DNA of 8,941 nucleotides, taken from contig ONIF01000059.1 in the NCBI GenBank assembly GCA_900317795.1, positions 1 to 8,941 on the forward strand, in the 5' to 3' direction. Below the pieces are notes generated by a model. That model worked only from the letters and a program-made list of their open reading frames with translations, did no database searches and was not told where the DNA came from. Source of the stretch: an uncultured Eubacteriales bacterium (GTDB lineage Bacteria > Bacillota > Clostridia > Oscillospirales > Acutalibacteraceae). This document shows, piece by piece, positions 1 to 5,564 of the stretch (positions are counted from its first letter, which is position 1; each line of letters starts with the position of its first letter). Position numbers and translations under genes: made by a program.

Positions 1-99
1 GCGGAGGAATATTCATGGAATGATCCAGAGCTTGACGGTCACGGCGGTAGTGGGCTACATCGTGATGAGAATAATGTCGTTGTTTTTACAAAAAATCTT
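1..99. repeat. Left copy of 99-bp terminal direct repeat (circular overlap)
   Basis: These 99 bases are identical to the last 99 bases of the window (8843-8941), and the reading frame of the pIII-like gene continues perfectly through the join. This is the usual sign of a circular molecule assembled as a linear contig with an overlap of one k-mer, rather than a biological terminal repeat. The unit genome is then about 8842 bp. Confidence 0.95.
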
Positions 100-1338
100 G
101 AAAATTACTTAGATAGTCTTTCTCTTGGGCTTCTTCCTTTTAATCCTGTTGCACAAATGGTTAATTATAAGTTTATTTTGTGTGTCGTTCGTGCTGTTGC
201 GAAATGGTGTGAAAATAATCTTGGTGGCGGTTCTTCTGAAAGCGGTGGTAATGATTCTTTCGGTACGGTTTCCGTTTCAGATGATATTATTGATTTCTAT
301 ACACAGGGTTCTATAACGCTTACTCTTCCGGATTATGATGCCAGTAAATATAATATAGTTCATTTTTACCTTAATGGTTGTACTATTGATATTCATATAA
401 ATATCCCCGATGCCCGTGAGCAAGCTATTCTAGGTCGTTCTACTGCTGGTTATTCGGAAGATCCTCATATAAACGGTTGTGATGCTGTTATCATTCCTAA
501 CGATGCGGATATAATTGCGTTTCATGCGTGTAATTTTAATTCTTCTAGTATGGTTGGCAAAACTCTTTCTAATTATGCGTCTAATAGTTCTTCTTTTGAT
601 ATTATTTTTCGTGGTTTTTATGATATTGGCATTTTTGACGATTATAGTACTACTACTTCATTTATTTCTAATAATCATATTTATTATATTCAACCTTATA
701 ACGGTGGTTATTCGTTTGTTGATTTATATGATAATAGCATTGTTTATAATAGCAATTTGGTTTTTGATACAAAGTTTGATGCTGCCAAGTGGTTTTGGAA
801 CCTTTGCGGTATCGATATTACACCATCTCAGCCGTCTGTTTATGCTTCTTCGGTGACTTCACCGATTTCTATTGATAATGATACTGTTACACAAACAATT
901 ACTACTGTTACAAATTATATCAATAATGATAATTCTACTACGTCTATGGTCTTTCCGTCTTACTACATTACTAATAATTATTATAACTACTCTGATTTCA
1001 GACAGCATCCCGAATACATTTTTGATTTTGACCAGGAAGGTCTTTATAATTCTTCTTTGGCTCTGCCTTCTTATGACGGAAATAAGCTTGCAAATAAATT
1101 TCCTTTCTGTATTCCTTTTGATGTTTATAACTTGATTTCAAATTTTGTTGCAGAACCTGAAGCACCCCAATTTCATTGGCTTGTACTGCCTGCTAATTCT
1201 TTCGGATTAAGTAACGAGGCTTTCTATATTGACCTCGATTTCACCCCGTATAATTTTCTTGTGCAGTTGATGAGATTTTTTATAGCTGTCGGATTTGTTA
1301 TCTTTTTAATGGTAAAGACAAAGGACTTAATGCAATAA
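1..1338 (+). CDS. pIII-like adsorption/minor coat protein, C-terminal part (continued from 8585)
   Basis: This frame is open from base 1 and continues the signal-peptide-bearing start at 8585, giving 531 aa in all. An internal ATG at 157 gives a shorter frame, but it lacks a ribosome site and the export signal, so it is not the start. The middle is rich in Asn, Ser, Thr, Tyr and Asp, as expected for an exposed surface protein. The last 30 or so residues hold a single hydrophobic helix (about residues 505-523, including FFIAVGFVIFL) followed by a short basic tail (KTKDLMQ). This is the membrane-anchor arrangement of filamentous-phage pIII, which holds the protein in the membrane until release of the virion. 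The pVI-like gene follows 41 bp downstream, the same III-VI adjacency as in Ff phages. Fast evolution of this protein explains why no recognisable domain is seen. Confidence 0.8.
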   Translation, partial: AEEYSWNDPELDGHGGSGLHRDENNVVVFTKNLENYLDSLSLGLLPFNPVAQMVNYKFILCVVRAVAKWCENNLGGGSSESGGNDSFGTVSVSDDIIDFYTQGSITLTLPDYDASKYNIVHFYLNGCTIDIHINIPDAREQAILGRSTAGYSEDPHINGCDAVIIPNDADIIAFHACNFNSSSMVGKTLSNYASNSSSFDIIFRGFYDIGIFDDYSTTTSFISNNHIYYIQPYNGGYSFVDLYDNSIVYNSNLVFDTKFDAAKWFWNLCGIDITPSQPSVYASSVTSPISIDNDTVTQTITTVTNYINNDNSTTSMVFPSYYITNNYYNYSDFRQHPEYIFDFDQEGLYNSSLALPSYDGNKLANKFPFCIPFDVYNLISNFVAEPEAPQFHWLVLPANSFGLSNEAFYIDLDFTPYNFLVQLMRFFIAVGFVIFLMVKTKDLMQ

Positions 1339-1364
1339 GTTTACTAACCAGTAAGTAAACTTTT
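1337..1364. repeat. 24-bp palindromic element, copy 1
   Basis: AAGTTTACT and AGTAAACTT form a perfect 9-bp inverted repeat around an 8-nt centre, followed by TTTT. The 24-bp core AGTTTAC-N10-GTAAACT recurs at 6797-6820 with 21 of 24 bases identical and the same length. Both copies sit at a stop codon, just upstream of the next ribosome site. It may be an RNA processing or protecting hairpin, or a protein-binding site; the sequence does not decide. Confidence 0.6.
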
Positions 1365-1379
1365 AGGAGGTGAATTTCT

Positions 1380-1664
1380 ATGGAAGAGACTGTAACAACT
1401 ATTGTTAATGTTGCTGAATGGCTCTTGGAGGGTTGGAACTGGTTCTCACAGCAGTTAGCAAATACTTCAAACTTTGTAATTGATTTGTTGCCGGATAGTC
1501 CTTTTAGGCTTTTGAGCTATACACCGATTGAGCCGTATTTATCGGTAATGAATTACTTTATCCCATTTGATTTCATGTTATCAACTGCTTCAGCGTGGTG
1601 TATTTGTATAGCTATTTATTATTCATATAAATCAGTTTTGCGGTGGGCTAATGCTGTTGAGTAG
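1380..1664 (+). CDS. pVI-like minor coat / small membrane protein
   Basis: A 94-aa protein starting at an ATG preceded by a strong site, AGGAGGTG, 8 nt away. The N-terminal half is amphipathic and Trp-rich (WLLEGWNWF). The C-terminal half carries a hydrophobic helix (about residues 64-83, starting IPFDFML) followed by YKSVLRW. The pattern IPF, hydrophobic helix, then a Tyr/Lys and LRW ending, is what I recall for small pVI-like proteins next to pIII and pI/Zot in many inoviruses. Its place directly after the pIII-like gene matches the III-VI order of Ff phages. In the Ff virion, pVI sits with pIII at the end that is released last. There is no cleavable signal peptide. The assignment rests on context and topology. 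Confidence 0.65.
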   Translation: MEETVTTIVNVAEWLLEGWNWFSQQLANTSNFVIDLLPDSPFRLLSYTPIEPYLSVMNYFIPFDFMLSTASAWCICIAIYYSYKSVLRWANAVE

Positions 1665-1715
1665 TGGCGGTGGGGTGACCCGTTTTAACGGGGGGACCCA
1701 CCGTCACTACCAACA
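1655..1715. promoter_or_regulatory. Very stable hairpin at the end of the structural module (packaging-signal or terminator candidate)
   Basis: GTAGTGGCGGTGGG (1661-1674) pairs with CCCACCGTCACTAC (1697-1710) as 14 continuous pairs including one G-T. It is extended outward by five more pairs (1655-1659 with 1711-1715, bulged A at 1660) and capped by CCCG/CGGG around TTTTAA. This is one of the strongest structures in the window and begins inside the pVI-like stop codon. No T-run follows, so it is a poor intrinsic terminator. In Ff phages the packaging signal is a long imperfect hairpin just after the last morphogenesis gene, which is exactly this position. The packaging role is inferred. Confidence 0.6.
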
Positions 1716-1828
1716 ACTTTAGTCTTACGCAAATAAGATTTTAATGAGTGAAAAATAATTCTTTAAAAGAAACTGTATGATGTTATTTTTTGATTTTAAG
1801 ACAGAAAAAGAAAATGCATTTTTAAGGG
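1716..1828. other. AT-rich intergenic stretch, nothing recognised
   Basis: Part of the 380-bp gap between the pVI-like gene and rep. It lies between two hairpins, is A/T-rich (CTTTAAAAG, TTATTTTTTG) and holds no open frame, clear promoter or repeat. Confidence 0.5.
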
Positions 1829-1896
1829 CTGAAAAGTCAGCTTGTAAAGCCACTCTACGCATGATAGAGGGACTCCGTCTAAGCTGATACTTTCAG
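1829..1896. promoter_or_regulatory. Compound hairpin upstream of rep (origin or regulatory RNA candidate)
   Basis: Three nested stems: CTGAAA/TTTCAG (1829-1834, 1891-1896), TCAGCTT/AAGCTGA (1837-1843, 1881-1887) and CTCTA/TAGAG (1853-1857, 1865-1869) around the loop CGCATGA. It lies about 150 bp before the rep start. Such structure in a rolling-circle element can be an origin hairpin, a lagging-strand start or a leader that controls Rep synthesis. I match it to no known RNA family. Confidence 0.5.
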
Positions 1897-1931
1897 AAAT
1901 ACAGAAAAGTTTTAAAGTCGTTTTTTGTAAA

Positions 1932-1937
1932 TATTAT
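1932..1937 (+). promoter_or_regulatory. Possible -10 element of the rep promoter (weak)
   Basis: TATTAT lies about 110 bp upstream of rep in an A/T-rich stretch. The nearest -35-like sequence is TTTAAA (1911-1916), only 15 nt away and a poor match. A promoter for rep is expected after the hairpins, but this one is tentative. Confidence 0.25.
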
Positions 1938-1944
1938 ACAGAAT

Positions 1945-1967
1945 TTTCAACTGCAAATTTGTTGAAA
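1945..1967. promoter_or_regulatory. Inverted repeat TTTCAAC-N9-GTTGAAA (operator or Rep-site candidate)
   Basis: Perfect 7-bp arms with a 9-nt spacer, just downstream of the possible rep promoter and about 80 bp before the rep start. The GTTGAA half-site also recurs in the large intergenic region (for example 5207-5212, 5227-5232, 5419-5424), so it may be a Rep or repressor recognition word. Short AT-rich repeats arise easily by chance here. Confidence 0.4.
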
Positions 1968-2048
1968 GTTGATAACTAAAAAATTCGCAAAAAGTCAATA
2001 AAATTTTTTGGGATTTTCAAAAAATCTCAAAATAAAGAGGTGTTTTTA

Positions 2049-3959
2049 ATGGGTAAATATACTGTTAAAGGTAAAAAATTGTATTGGTTTCCTCAAAGGT
2101 CGTATGTTTATGAAAGTAACCAAACAGGTGAAACGCCAGAGCAATGGCGAGAGCGTGTTACTTTTGAATGGTCGCTTTCTGAACTTCGTAAAAAGTCCGT
2201 TAATATAAAATCTTGTCTTTATATCTTCCATGACAATGACAAAGATGATGACGGTATAGAAAAACCTCTCCATGTTCATGGAGTTATTGAAATGAATGCA
2301 AATTGCGGTATAATTCAAGATGATGCAAAAAGGTTTTTTGGCTGTTCATCTGACGAAAATTGTCAAGCTATGGTTTCAAGAAAAGACTTGGTTAATGCTT
2401 ATCGTTATCTTACACACATATCTACATCAGCGATTAACAAGAAAAAACAACGTTATATGTCTTCTGATGTACATATTGGTGTTGATGATGATGTTGTTGA
2501 CGAGTATAAGAATAGGTCAAGAGGTCTTGAAGAATTCTATTATGACTGCTGTACTAAAAAAAACGAACGTGAGGCAGACAACAAGGTGGAACGGCAACAA
2601 ACGGCACTGCAAAAGTATCAATTAGCAGTGTCAAGAGGTCAAATCACGGCAGACCAAGCATATGACTACATAGAAGATGATGTTGCAGATGAGGGCTTCA
2701 CCATTACCGATGCTTTAAAGGCTGAAAATTCTTTGAACGCTGCCGAAAATCGTTTTTATAAGCGTTTACAGCGTTATTGCTGTAAAAATTCGTGGGTTAA
2801 AACAAATATATATGTGTTCGGACAGGGTGATAAGGGTAAAAGTACGTTTTGCCGTTATTTTGCGGAAAGCCATTCAAATAGCCGTGGTTATCATCTTGTT
2901 GCGGCTAAAGGTCGTGACACTACATTTGATTTCGCAGACGGTTACAAAGGTCATATTGTTTCAATAGCAAATGAAGTTGACGGTCATTTCTTTAAAATTG
3001 AGCAGTTCTGTGACGTTCTTGACCCGAAATATGCAGCTAATGCAAACAGTAGAAATAGTGATAAATTCTACGCTCCTAATTATGTCTTGTTGAATAACTC
3101 GAAATCGCTTGAGCAATTCATTTATGATTTGTGCTTTCCTCTCATTTCTTCTACTTCCTCTTATGCTGTTAATTATCTTGCTTTCAATAATCCTGCTGAA
3201 GTAGATAGAATTGTTATGTGTTCTCCCGATAGAGATAAAATATGCCAAGTTCGCCGTAGGTTTGCTATATATGTTGTTATTCAAAACAATATTTTCTCTG
3301 TGTATTACCGTGTTAATGATAAAAACCCTTGTGGTTTTTATCATGACCGTTCTTATGATATTGATTGTAAGCCTTTTGTTCTCTTTGATAATATAGCCTA
3401 CAATCCTAATGATGCCAAGTGTCTTGATGCGTGCGTTGATTTAGTTGATAAGGCTATTGCAGAATATTATACAGTCAATGCATTTGCTGTAAATCCTCTT
3501 AATAGCGGTTGGGGCTCGCTGTCGGCTGATAATCCTTTTGGTGATGCCGTTGTCCTCCCTAATTCTGATGATGGTGTTATCAGCGTACAGCAAAAGAAAA
3601 TGATACTTTACAAGCAACAAGAATACGAGGTTGAGGAATTTAACAACATTATTCGCCGTGCTGTTGATTTCATTGACAAAACATCTGATTATATTATCCA
3701 GAATGATTTGAACTTGTATAACGTTTCTGTCGCTGAATTAGCTGTTATCTTTGCGAAAAATCAGAAGTTTTTCAAGCTTGATGATATTTTTCGTTCAATG
3801 TGGTTGTTGCAGTTCTATAAGGAGATAAACAACCTTTTCTATAATAGTCGTATCATGTCATATATGTTTTCGGATATTAAGTATGCGTTCATGTCGGTTC
3901 GGGCTAAGCTTATCGGCTCGAATAAATGGATAACAAGCAACAAATATAATAAAAAGTAG
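2049..3959 (+). CDS. rep: Replication initiator: RepB/pMV158-like HUH endonuclease fused to SF3-like helicase
   Basis: A 636-aa rolling-circle initiator. The ATG at 2049 has GAGGTG 6 nt upstream; a GTG at 2040 lies inside that site and is less likely. Residues 1-150 show the pMV158/Rep_2 HUH plan: HDNDK (61-65), the metal-binding HVH (75-77) and NAYRYLTH, whose Tyr120 matches the RepB catalytic tyrosine, then KKKQRY. Residues 250-405 look like a superfamily 3 helicase: Walker A GQGDKGKS (258-265), Walker B-like IVSIANE (303-309), motif C-like VLLNN (346-350) and RRRF (402-405). About 230 further residues (406-636) are unassigned. Rep should nick the origin, stay linked to the 5' end and unwind the duplex. 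HUH-SF3 fusions are known from pCRESS-type plasmids and CRESS-DNA viruses, usually much shorter. Ff pII is a different Rep lineage. Confidence 0.85.
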   Translation: MGKYTVKGKKLYWFPQRSYVYESNQTGETPEQWRERVTFEWSLSELRKKSVNIKSCLYIFHDNDKDDDGIEKPLHVHGVIEMNANCGIIQDDAKRFFGCSSDENCQAMVSRKDLVNAYRYLTHISTSAINKKKQRYMSSDVHIGVDDDVVDEYKNRSRGLEEFYYDCCTKKNEREADNKVERQQTALQKYQLAVSRGQITADQAYDYIEDDVADEGFTITDALKAENSLNAAENRFYKRLQRYCCKNSWVKTNIYVFGQGDKGKSTFCRYFAESHSNSRGYHLVAAKGRDTTFDFADGYKGHIVSIANEVDGHFFKIEQFCDVLDPKYAANANSRNSDKFYAPNYVLLNNSKSLEQFIYDLCFPLISSTSSYAVNYLAFNNPAEVDRIVMCSPDRDKICQVRRRFAIYVVIQNNIFSVYYRVNDKNPCGFYHDRSYDIDCKPFVLFDNIAYNPNDAKCLDACVDLVDKAIAEYYTVNAFAVNPLNSGWGSLSADNPFGDAVVLPNSDDGVISVQQKKMILYKQQEYEVEEFNNIIRRAVDFIDKTSDYIIQNDLNLYNVSVAELAVIFAKNQKFFKLDDIFRSMWLLQFYKEINNLFYNSRIMSYMFSDIKYAFMSVRAKLIGSNKWITSNKYNKK

Positions 3960-3966
3960 TGATTTT

Positions 3967-4212
3967 ATGTCAAATAATAAAGATAAGGATTATTATAAAA
4001 ATAAAAATGAGTTTTTTAAAGATGCATTGTTGCGGTTTATGCTGAATAAAATGGAGGATTTGGAAAATGATAGAATAATGATTGAAAATCGTGTTGTTTT
4101 TCATCGTCTTGATGAAGAGGATTATCGTGATATGTTAATCAATAAAACTCGTAGAGATTATGCATATTATATTTTTAGACAAATCAGAGAGTTAATTGAT
4201 ATGTATTTGTAA
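3967..4212 (+). CDS. Small charged hypothetical protein after rep
   Basis: An 81-aa protein, not recognised. It is highly charged and predicted helical, with many Lys, Asp, Glu, Arg and Tyr and no membrane segment or signal peptide. The ATG lies 7 nt after the rep stop codon with only a weak purine stretch (AGTAGTGA) before it. Translational coupling to rep is therefore likely, which suggests a replication accessory or copy-control role; that is inference from position. The stop is followed by the inverted repeat at 4213-4240. Confidence 0.65.
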   Translation: MSNNKDKDYYKNKNEFFKDALLRFMLNKMEDLENDRIMIENRVVFHRLDEEDYRDMLINKTRRDYAYYIFRQIRELIDMYL

Positions 4213-4240
4213 CAAAACGCTGTTTTTATTCGTCGTTTTG
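4213..4240. repeat. Inverted repeat CAAAACG-N14-CGTTTTG
   Basis: Perfect 7-bp arms with a 14-nt T-rich loop, immediately after the stop of the small gene. A palindrome ATATGCATAT (4244-4253) and a consensus -10-like TATAAT (4258-4263) follow. It could be a weak transcript end or a binding site next to a promoter, but no good -35 is present. Confidence 0.4.
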
Positions 4241-4272
4241 CATATATGCATATTTACTATAATAATACAATT

Positions 4273-4304
4273 CTCTGCTTTTGTATAATTCGCAGGGGCT
4301 TTTT
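4273..4304 (+). terminator. Probable intrinsic terminator or attenuator downstream of the rep pair
   Basis: CTCTGC (4273-4278) pairs with GCAGGG (4292-4297), with one G-T pair, followed by GC and a run of five T (4300-4304). The stem is short, so termination may be partial. The next gene's ribosome site starts only 20 nt later, which would fit an attenuator between rep and the small acidic gene. Confidence 0.45.
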
Positions 4305-4336
4305 ATTTGGCTTTATTTGCTTTGGGAGGTGATTTT

Positions 4337-4504
4337 GTGTTCTACTTTTCTGATGATTTTACCGAAGATGAGATAAATGACGTTGTGGATTTTCTCAATA
4401 GCATGATTTTAAATGACTGGGAAAAGCTCCGTAAAGATGTCGAGGAGGAATTGATAATAGATGATGTCTATGATGATGCTGATACTTTTATTTTTATCGG
4501 CTGA
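4337..4504 (+). CDS. Small acidic hypothetical protein
   Basis: A 55-aa protein, not recognised. The start is taken as GTG 4337 because GGGAGGTGA (4324-4332), one of the best ribosome sites in the window, lies at ideal spacing. The frame is open upstream to a TTG at 4307, but that has no site. The product is strongly acidic (DDFTEDE, DDVYDDADT), has almost no basic residues and ends in FIFIG. Small acidic phage proteins often bind host proteins or mimic DNA, but nothing here proves either. It lies between the replication genes and a set of hairpins. Confidence 0.6.
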   Translation: MFYFSDDFTEDEINDVVDFLNSMILNDWEKLRKDVEEELIIDDVYDDADTFIFIG

Positions 4505-4509
4505 CTTCT

Positions 4510-4563
4510 GCCGGAGCTGTCGCAGGAAGGCTTGTTTATAAAATTGCTCTCCTGTTCCGGCTC
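4510..4563. repeat. Dispersed hairpin repeat, copy A
   Basis: Positions 4521-4562 align without gaps to 5563-5604 with 33 of 42 bases identical. Both copies contain CAGGA and TCCTG arms around an A/T-rich loop, enclosed here by GCCGGA/TCCGGC. Conserved arms with a varying loop suggest that the fold matters. It begins 6 bp after the small acidic gene. Confidence 0.55.
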
Positions 4564-4577
4564 TGGAACTACCAGAG
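4561..4577. repeat. Tight hairpin CTCTGG-AACTA-CCAGAG
   Basis: A perfect 6-bp stem with a 5-nt loop, directly abutting the dispersed hairpin repeat. It is one of three consecutive stem-loops in the gap 4505-4644. No T-run follows, so it is not a terminator. Confidence 0.5.
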
Positions 4578-4588
4578 AATATAAATAA

Positions 4589-4616
4589 CCGCCCCTATCT
4601 GCTTAGATTTGGGCGG
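4589..4616. promoter_or_regulatory. Two-tier hairpin before the 4645 gene
   Basis: CCGCCC/GGGCGG encloses an inner ATCT-GCTT-AGAT stem, separated by small CT/TT internal loops. It ends about 11 bp before the ribosome site of the next gene, so it could control translation. Alternatively it is one of the structured cis elements common in ssDNA phage genomes. Confidence 0.5.
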
Positions 4617-4644
4617 AAATATCTAAAAAAAGGTTGTGTTTTAA

Positions 4645-4986
4645 ATGTTGAGAAAGAAAAAAACTTTTGAATTGGCTTCTTCCGTGTCTGGCTTTGATCT
4701 TGGAAAATGTAAAAATTACAATTATAGGCATTTTTCCGACTATGATGTTATTGAAAGTGATTATCATTGTATCTCTGGAGAATTTGTTAGGTATTCTATT
4801 TCTGTTCGTGCTGACGGTCGCCGTATTCGTATTTCAAAGTTTGTTTGTGATGATAACTCTGATGTTACGGAGAATGAGTATATTTTCAGTGATTTTAAAG
4901 GTGGAGAATATACTTACCGCCGTTTAACTGTCTTTAAAATAGATTTGGGCAATCAAGTTAAGATACTTTCAAGCTCCAACTTCTGA
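4645..4986 (+). CDS. Hypothetical protein, last gene of the replication module
   Basis: A 113-aa protein, not recognised. The ATG is preceded by an A-rich AAAAAAAGG about 10 nt away. It starts with a basic patch (MLRKKK) and contains many alternating polar and hydrophobic stretches (EFVRYSISVRADGRRIRISKF), suggesting a beta-rich fold. There is no signal peptide or membrane helix. It could be a small nucleic-acid-binding protein given the basic patches (RRIRISK, YRR), but no motif proves this. A strong terminator follows 13 bp after the stop, so it closes the rightward transcription unit that includes rep. Confidence 0.65.
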   Translation: MLRKKKTFELASSVSGFDLGKCKNYNYRHFSDYDVIESDYHCISGEFVRYSISVRADGRRIRISKFVCDDNSDVTENEYIFSDFKGGEYTYRRLTVFKIDLGNQVKILSSSNF

Positions 4987-4999
4987 TATATCCTCCCTG

Positions 5000-5035
5000 C
5001 CGTCTGACTTTGTAAGAGGTTAGGCGGTTTTTTTT
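5000..5035 (+). terminator. Strong intrinsic terminator of the replication module
   Basis: CCGTCTGAC (5000-5008) pairs with GTTAGGCGG (5019-5027) over nine pairs, two of them G-T, followed by eight consecutive T (5028-5035). It ends the transcript of rep and its small partners before the large gene-free region. Confidence 0.85.
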
Positions 5036-5115
5036 GCATTTTATTCGGCTGTCGGTTCTGCATCGGTGGCGGTGGCTTGCTCATTAGCGAAGGAGTTACC
5101 TCCAATAAATAAAAA

Positions 5116-5147
5116 ATCACGCATATCTATATAGATTTATGCGTGAT
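5116..5147. repeat. Long hairpin ATCACGCATA...TATGCGTGAT with T-run (terminator or dif-like site)
   Basis: Perfect 10-bp arms, with the inner TCTATATAGA itself palindromic, so nearly the whole 32 bases can pair apart from a small bulge. It is preceded by AAAAAA and followed by a six-T run (5153-5158), so it could end transcription from either side. Its arms also loosely resemble Xer half-sites (CGCATA, TTATG), but the 10-bp centre and low arm identity make a dif site unproven. Confidence 0.55.
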
Positions 5148-5268
5148 AAGCGTTTTTTGAGGTCAAAAAGGGCAAAAAAGTCCATTTTAAGCGGGTTTTG
5201 TCCTCTGTTGAATGTGGGGAAACACTGTTGAAAAGTCATTTTATATAAAATCCCGTTTTTCAGCGATA

Positions 5269-5319
5269 ATTACAGCGTTTTTCTTGTTTACAGTTGTTAA
5301 AATGCTGTAATAACAGCAT
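5269..5319. repeat. Overlapping inverted repeats (ATTACAGC/GCTGTAAT and ATGCTGT-AATA-ACAGCAT)
   Basis: ATTACAGC (5269-5276) can pair with GCTGTAAT (5304-5311). Alternatively, ATGCTGT (5302-5308) and ACAGCAT (5313-5319) form a tight hairpin with a 4-nt loop. The two pairings exclude each other, giving a possible structural switch in single-stranded DNA or RNA. Confidence 0.5.
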
Positions 5320-5388
5320 ATTTTTATAAAAAATACATCAAAATACTGAATATTAGAAAATATTTCAACTAATTTGTAAGAAATTACC

Positions 5389-5436
5389 GTTTAAAGTTTT
5401 TAACAATTATAGTTGAATGTTGAAAACTTTTTAAAC
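5389..5436. repeat. Long AT-rich hairpin next to the periodic array
   Basis: GTTTAAAGTTTTTAACA (5389-5405) pairs with TGTTGAAAACTTTTTAAAC (5418-5436), with one 2-nt bulge and one T-G pair, around a 12-nt loop. It lies just before the GC-rich part and the TGTATTAC array. An AT-rich unwinding element or lagging-strand start are the likeliest roles. Confidence 0.5.
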
Positions 5437-5474
5437 TTGTTTTTTCGCCCTCCTGGGTGTTGTGCGGTTATCCT

Positions 5475-5517
5475 CTTGTATTACGGTGTATTACAGTGTA
5501 TTTTGATGTAATACACC
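5475..5517. repeat. 10-bp-periodic TGTATTAC array with inverted copy (origin candidate)
   Basis: Four units in exact 10-bp steps: TGTATTAC (5477), TGTATTAC (5487), TGTATTTT (5497), TGTAATAC (5507). The second unit with its flank, GGTGTATTAC (5485-5494), pairs with GTAATACACC (5508-5517) around a 13-nt loop. Direct repeats at helical spacing beside a hairpin are the usual layout of Rep-binding iterons. TATTAC is also the 3' part of the CRESS-DNA virus nick motif (TAATATTAC). Rep here has the same HUH-SF3 architecture. The origin assignment remains inference. Confidence 0.55.
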
Positions 5518-5525
5518 CAAAAACA

Positions 5526-5564
5526 CGGCGGTCAGACCTGCACACCGCCTACATCAGACCGCCG
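5526..5564. repeat. GC-rich hairpin CGGCGGTC...GACCGCCG
   Basis: Perfect 8-bp GC-rich arms around a 23-nt loop, starting 9 bp after the periodic array. Together with the array it forms a compact structured block of the kind seen in rolling-circle origins. Confidence 0.55.

Noticed and set aside
648..658. TACTACTACTT, resembling the pMV158 nick motif TACTACGA
   Set aside because: It is inside the pIII-like coding region, has no hairpin, and lacks the G/A that follows the nick in pMV158. Short Tyr/Thr/Ser codons explain it.
515..1135. Hydrophobic open frames at 515-856 and 872-1135 on the plus strand
   Set aside because: They are read in another frame of the pIII-like gene. Leu/Ile-rich products are expected from its T-rich codons, and no ribosome sites are seen.
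157..1338. ATG at 157 as the start of the pIII-like gene
   Set aside because: The frame is open upstream to base 1 and continues from 8585 across the circle, where there is a ribosome site and a signal peptide. Position 157 has neither.
1338..1361. The 24-bp palindrome as a true dif/attP site
   Set aside because: Only the GTAAACT end resembles the Bacillus dif arm. The total is 24 bp, not 28, and both arms are the same sequence inverted. It is kept as a repeat, not as an attachment site.
2961..3344. Minus-strand open frames within rep, zot and the ssDNA-binding gene (also 2046-2318, 6875-7153, 7378-7737, 7954-8286)
   Set aside because: They lie opposite well-supported genes and lack ribosome sites, and their compositions look like reverse translations of the plus-strand genes.
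4307..4336. TTG 4307 start for the small acidic protein
   Set aside because: There is no ribosome site before it, and it lies just after the terminator hairpin. GTG 4337 has an excellent site.
5437..5446. T-rich run after the 5389-5436 hairpin as a terminator
   Set aside because: The stem is almost entirely A/T, the T-run is interrupted by G, and no gene lies upstream without an already strong terminator at 5000-5035.
5475..5517. CRISPR-like array
   Set aside because: The units are 10 bp with no spacers, and no cas genes are present. Iterons are a better description.
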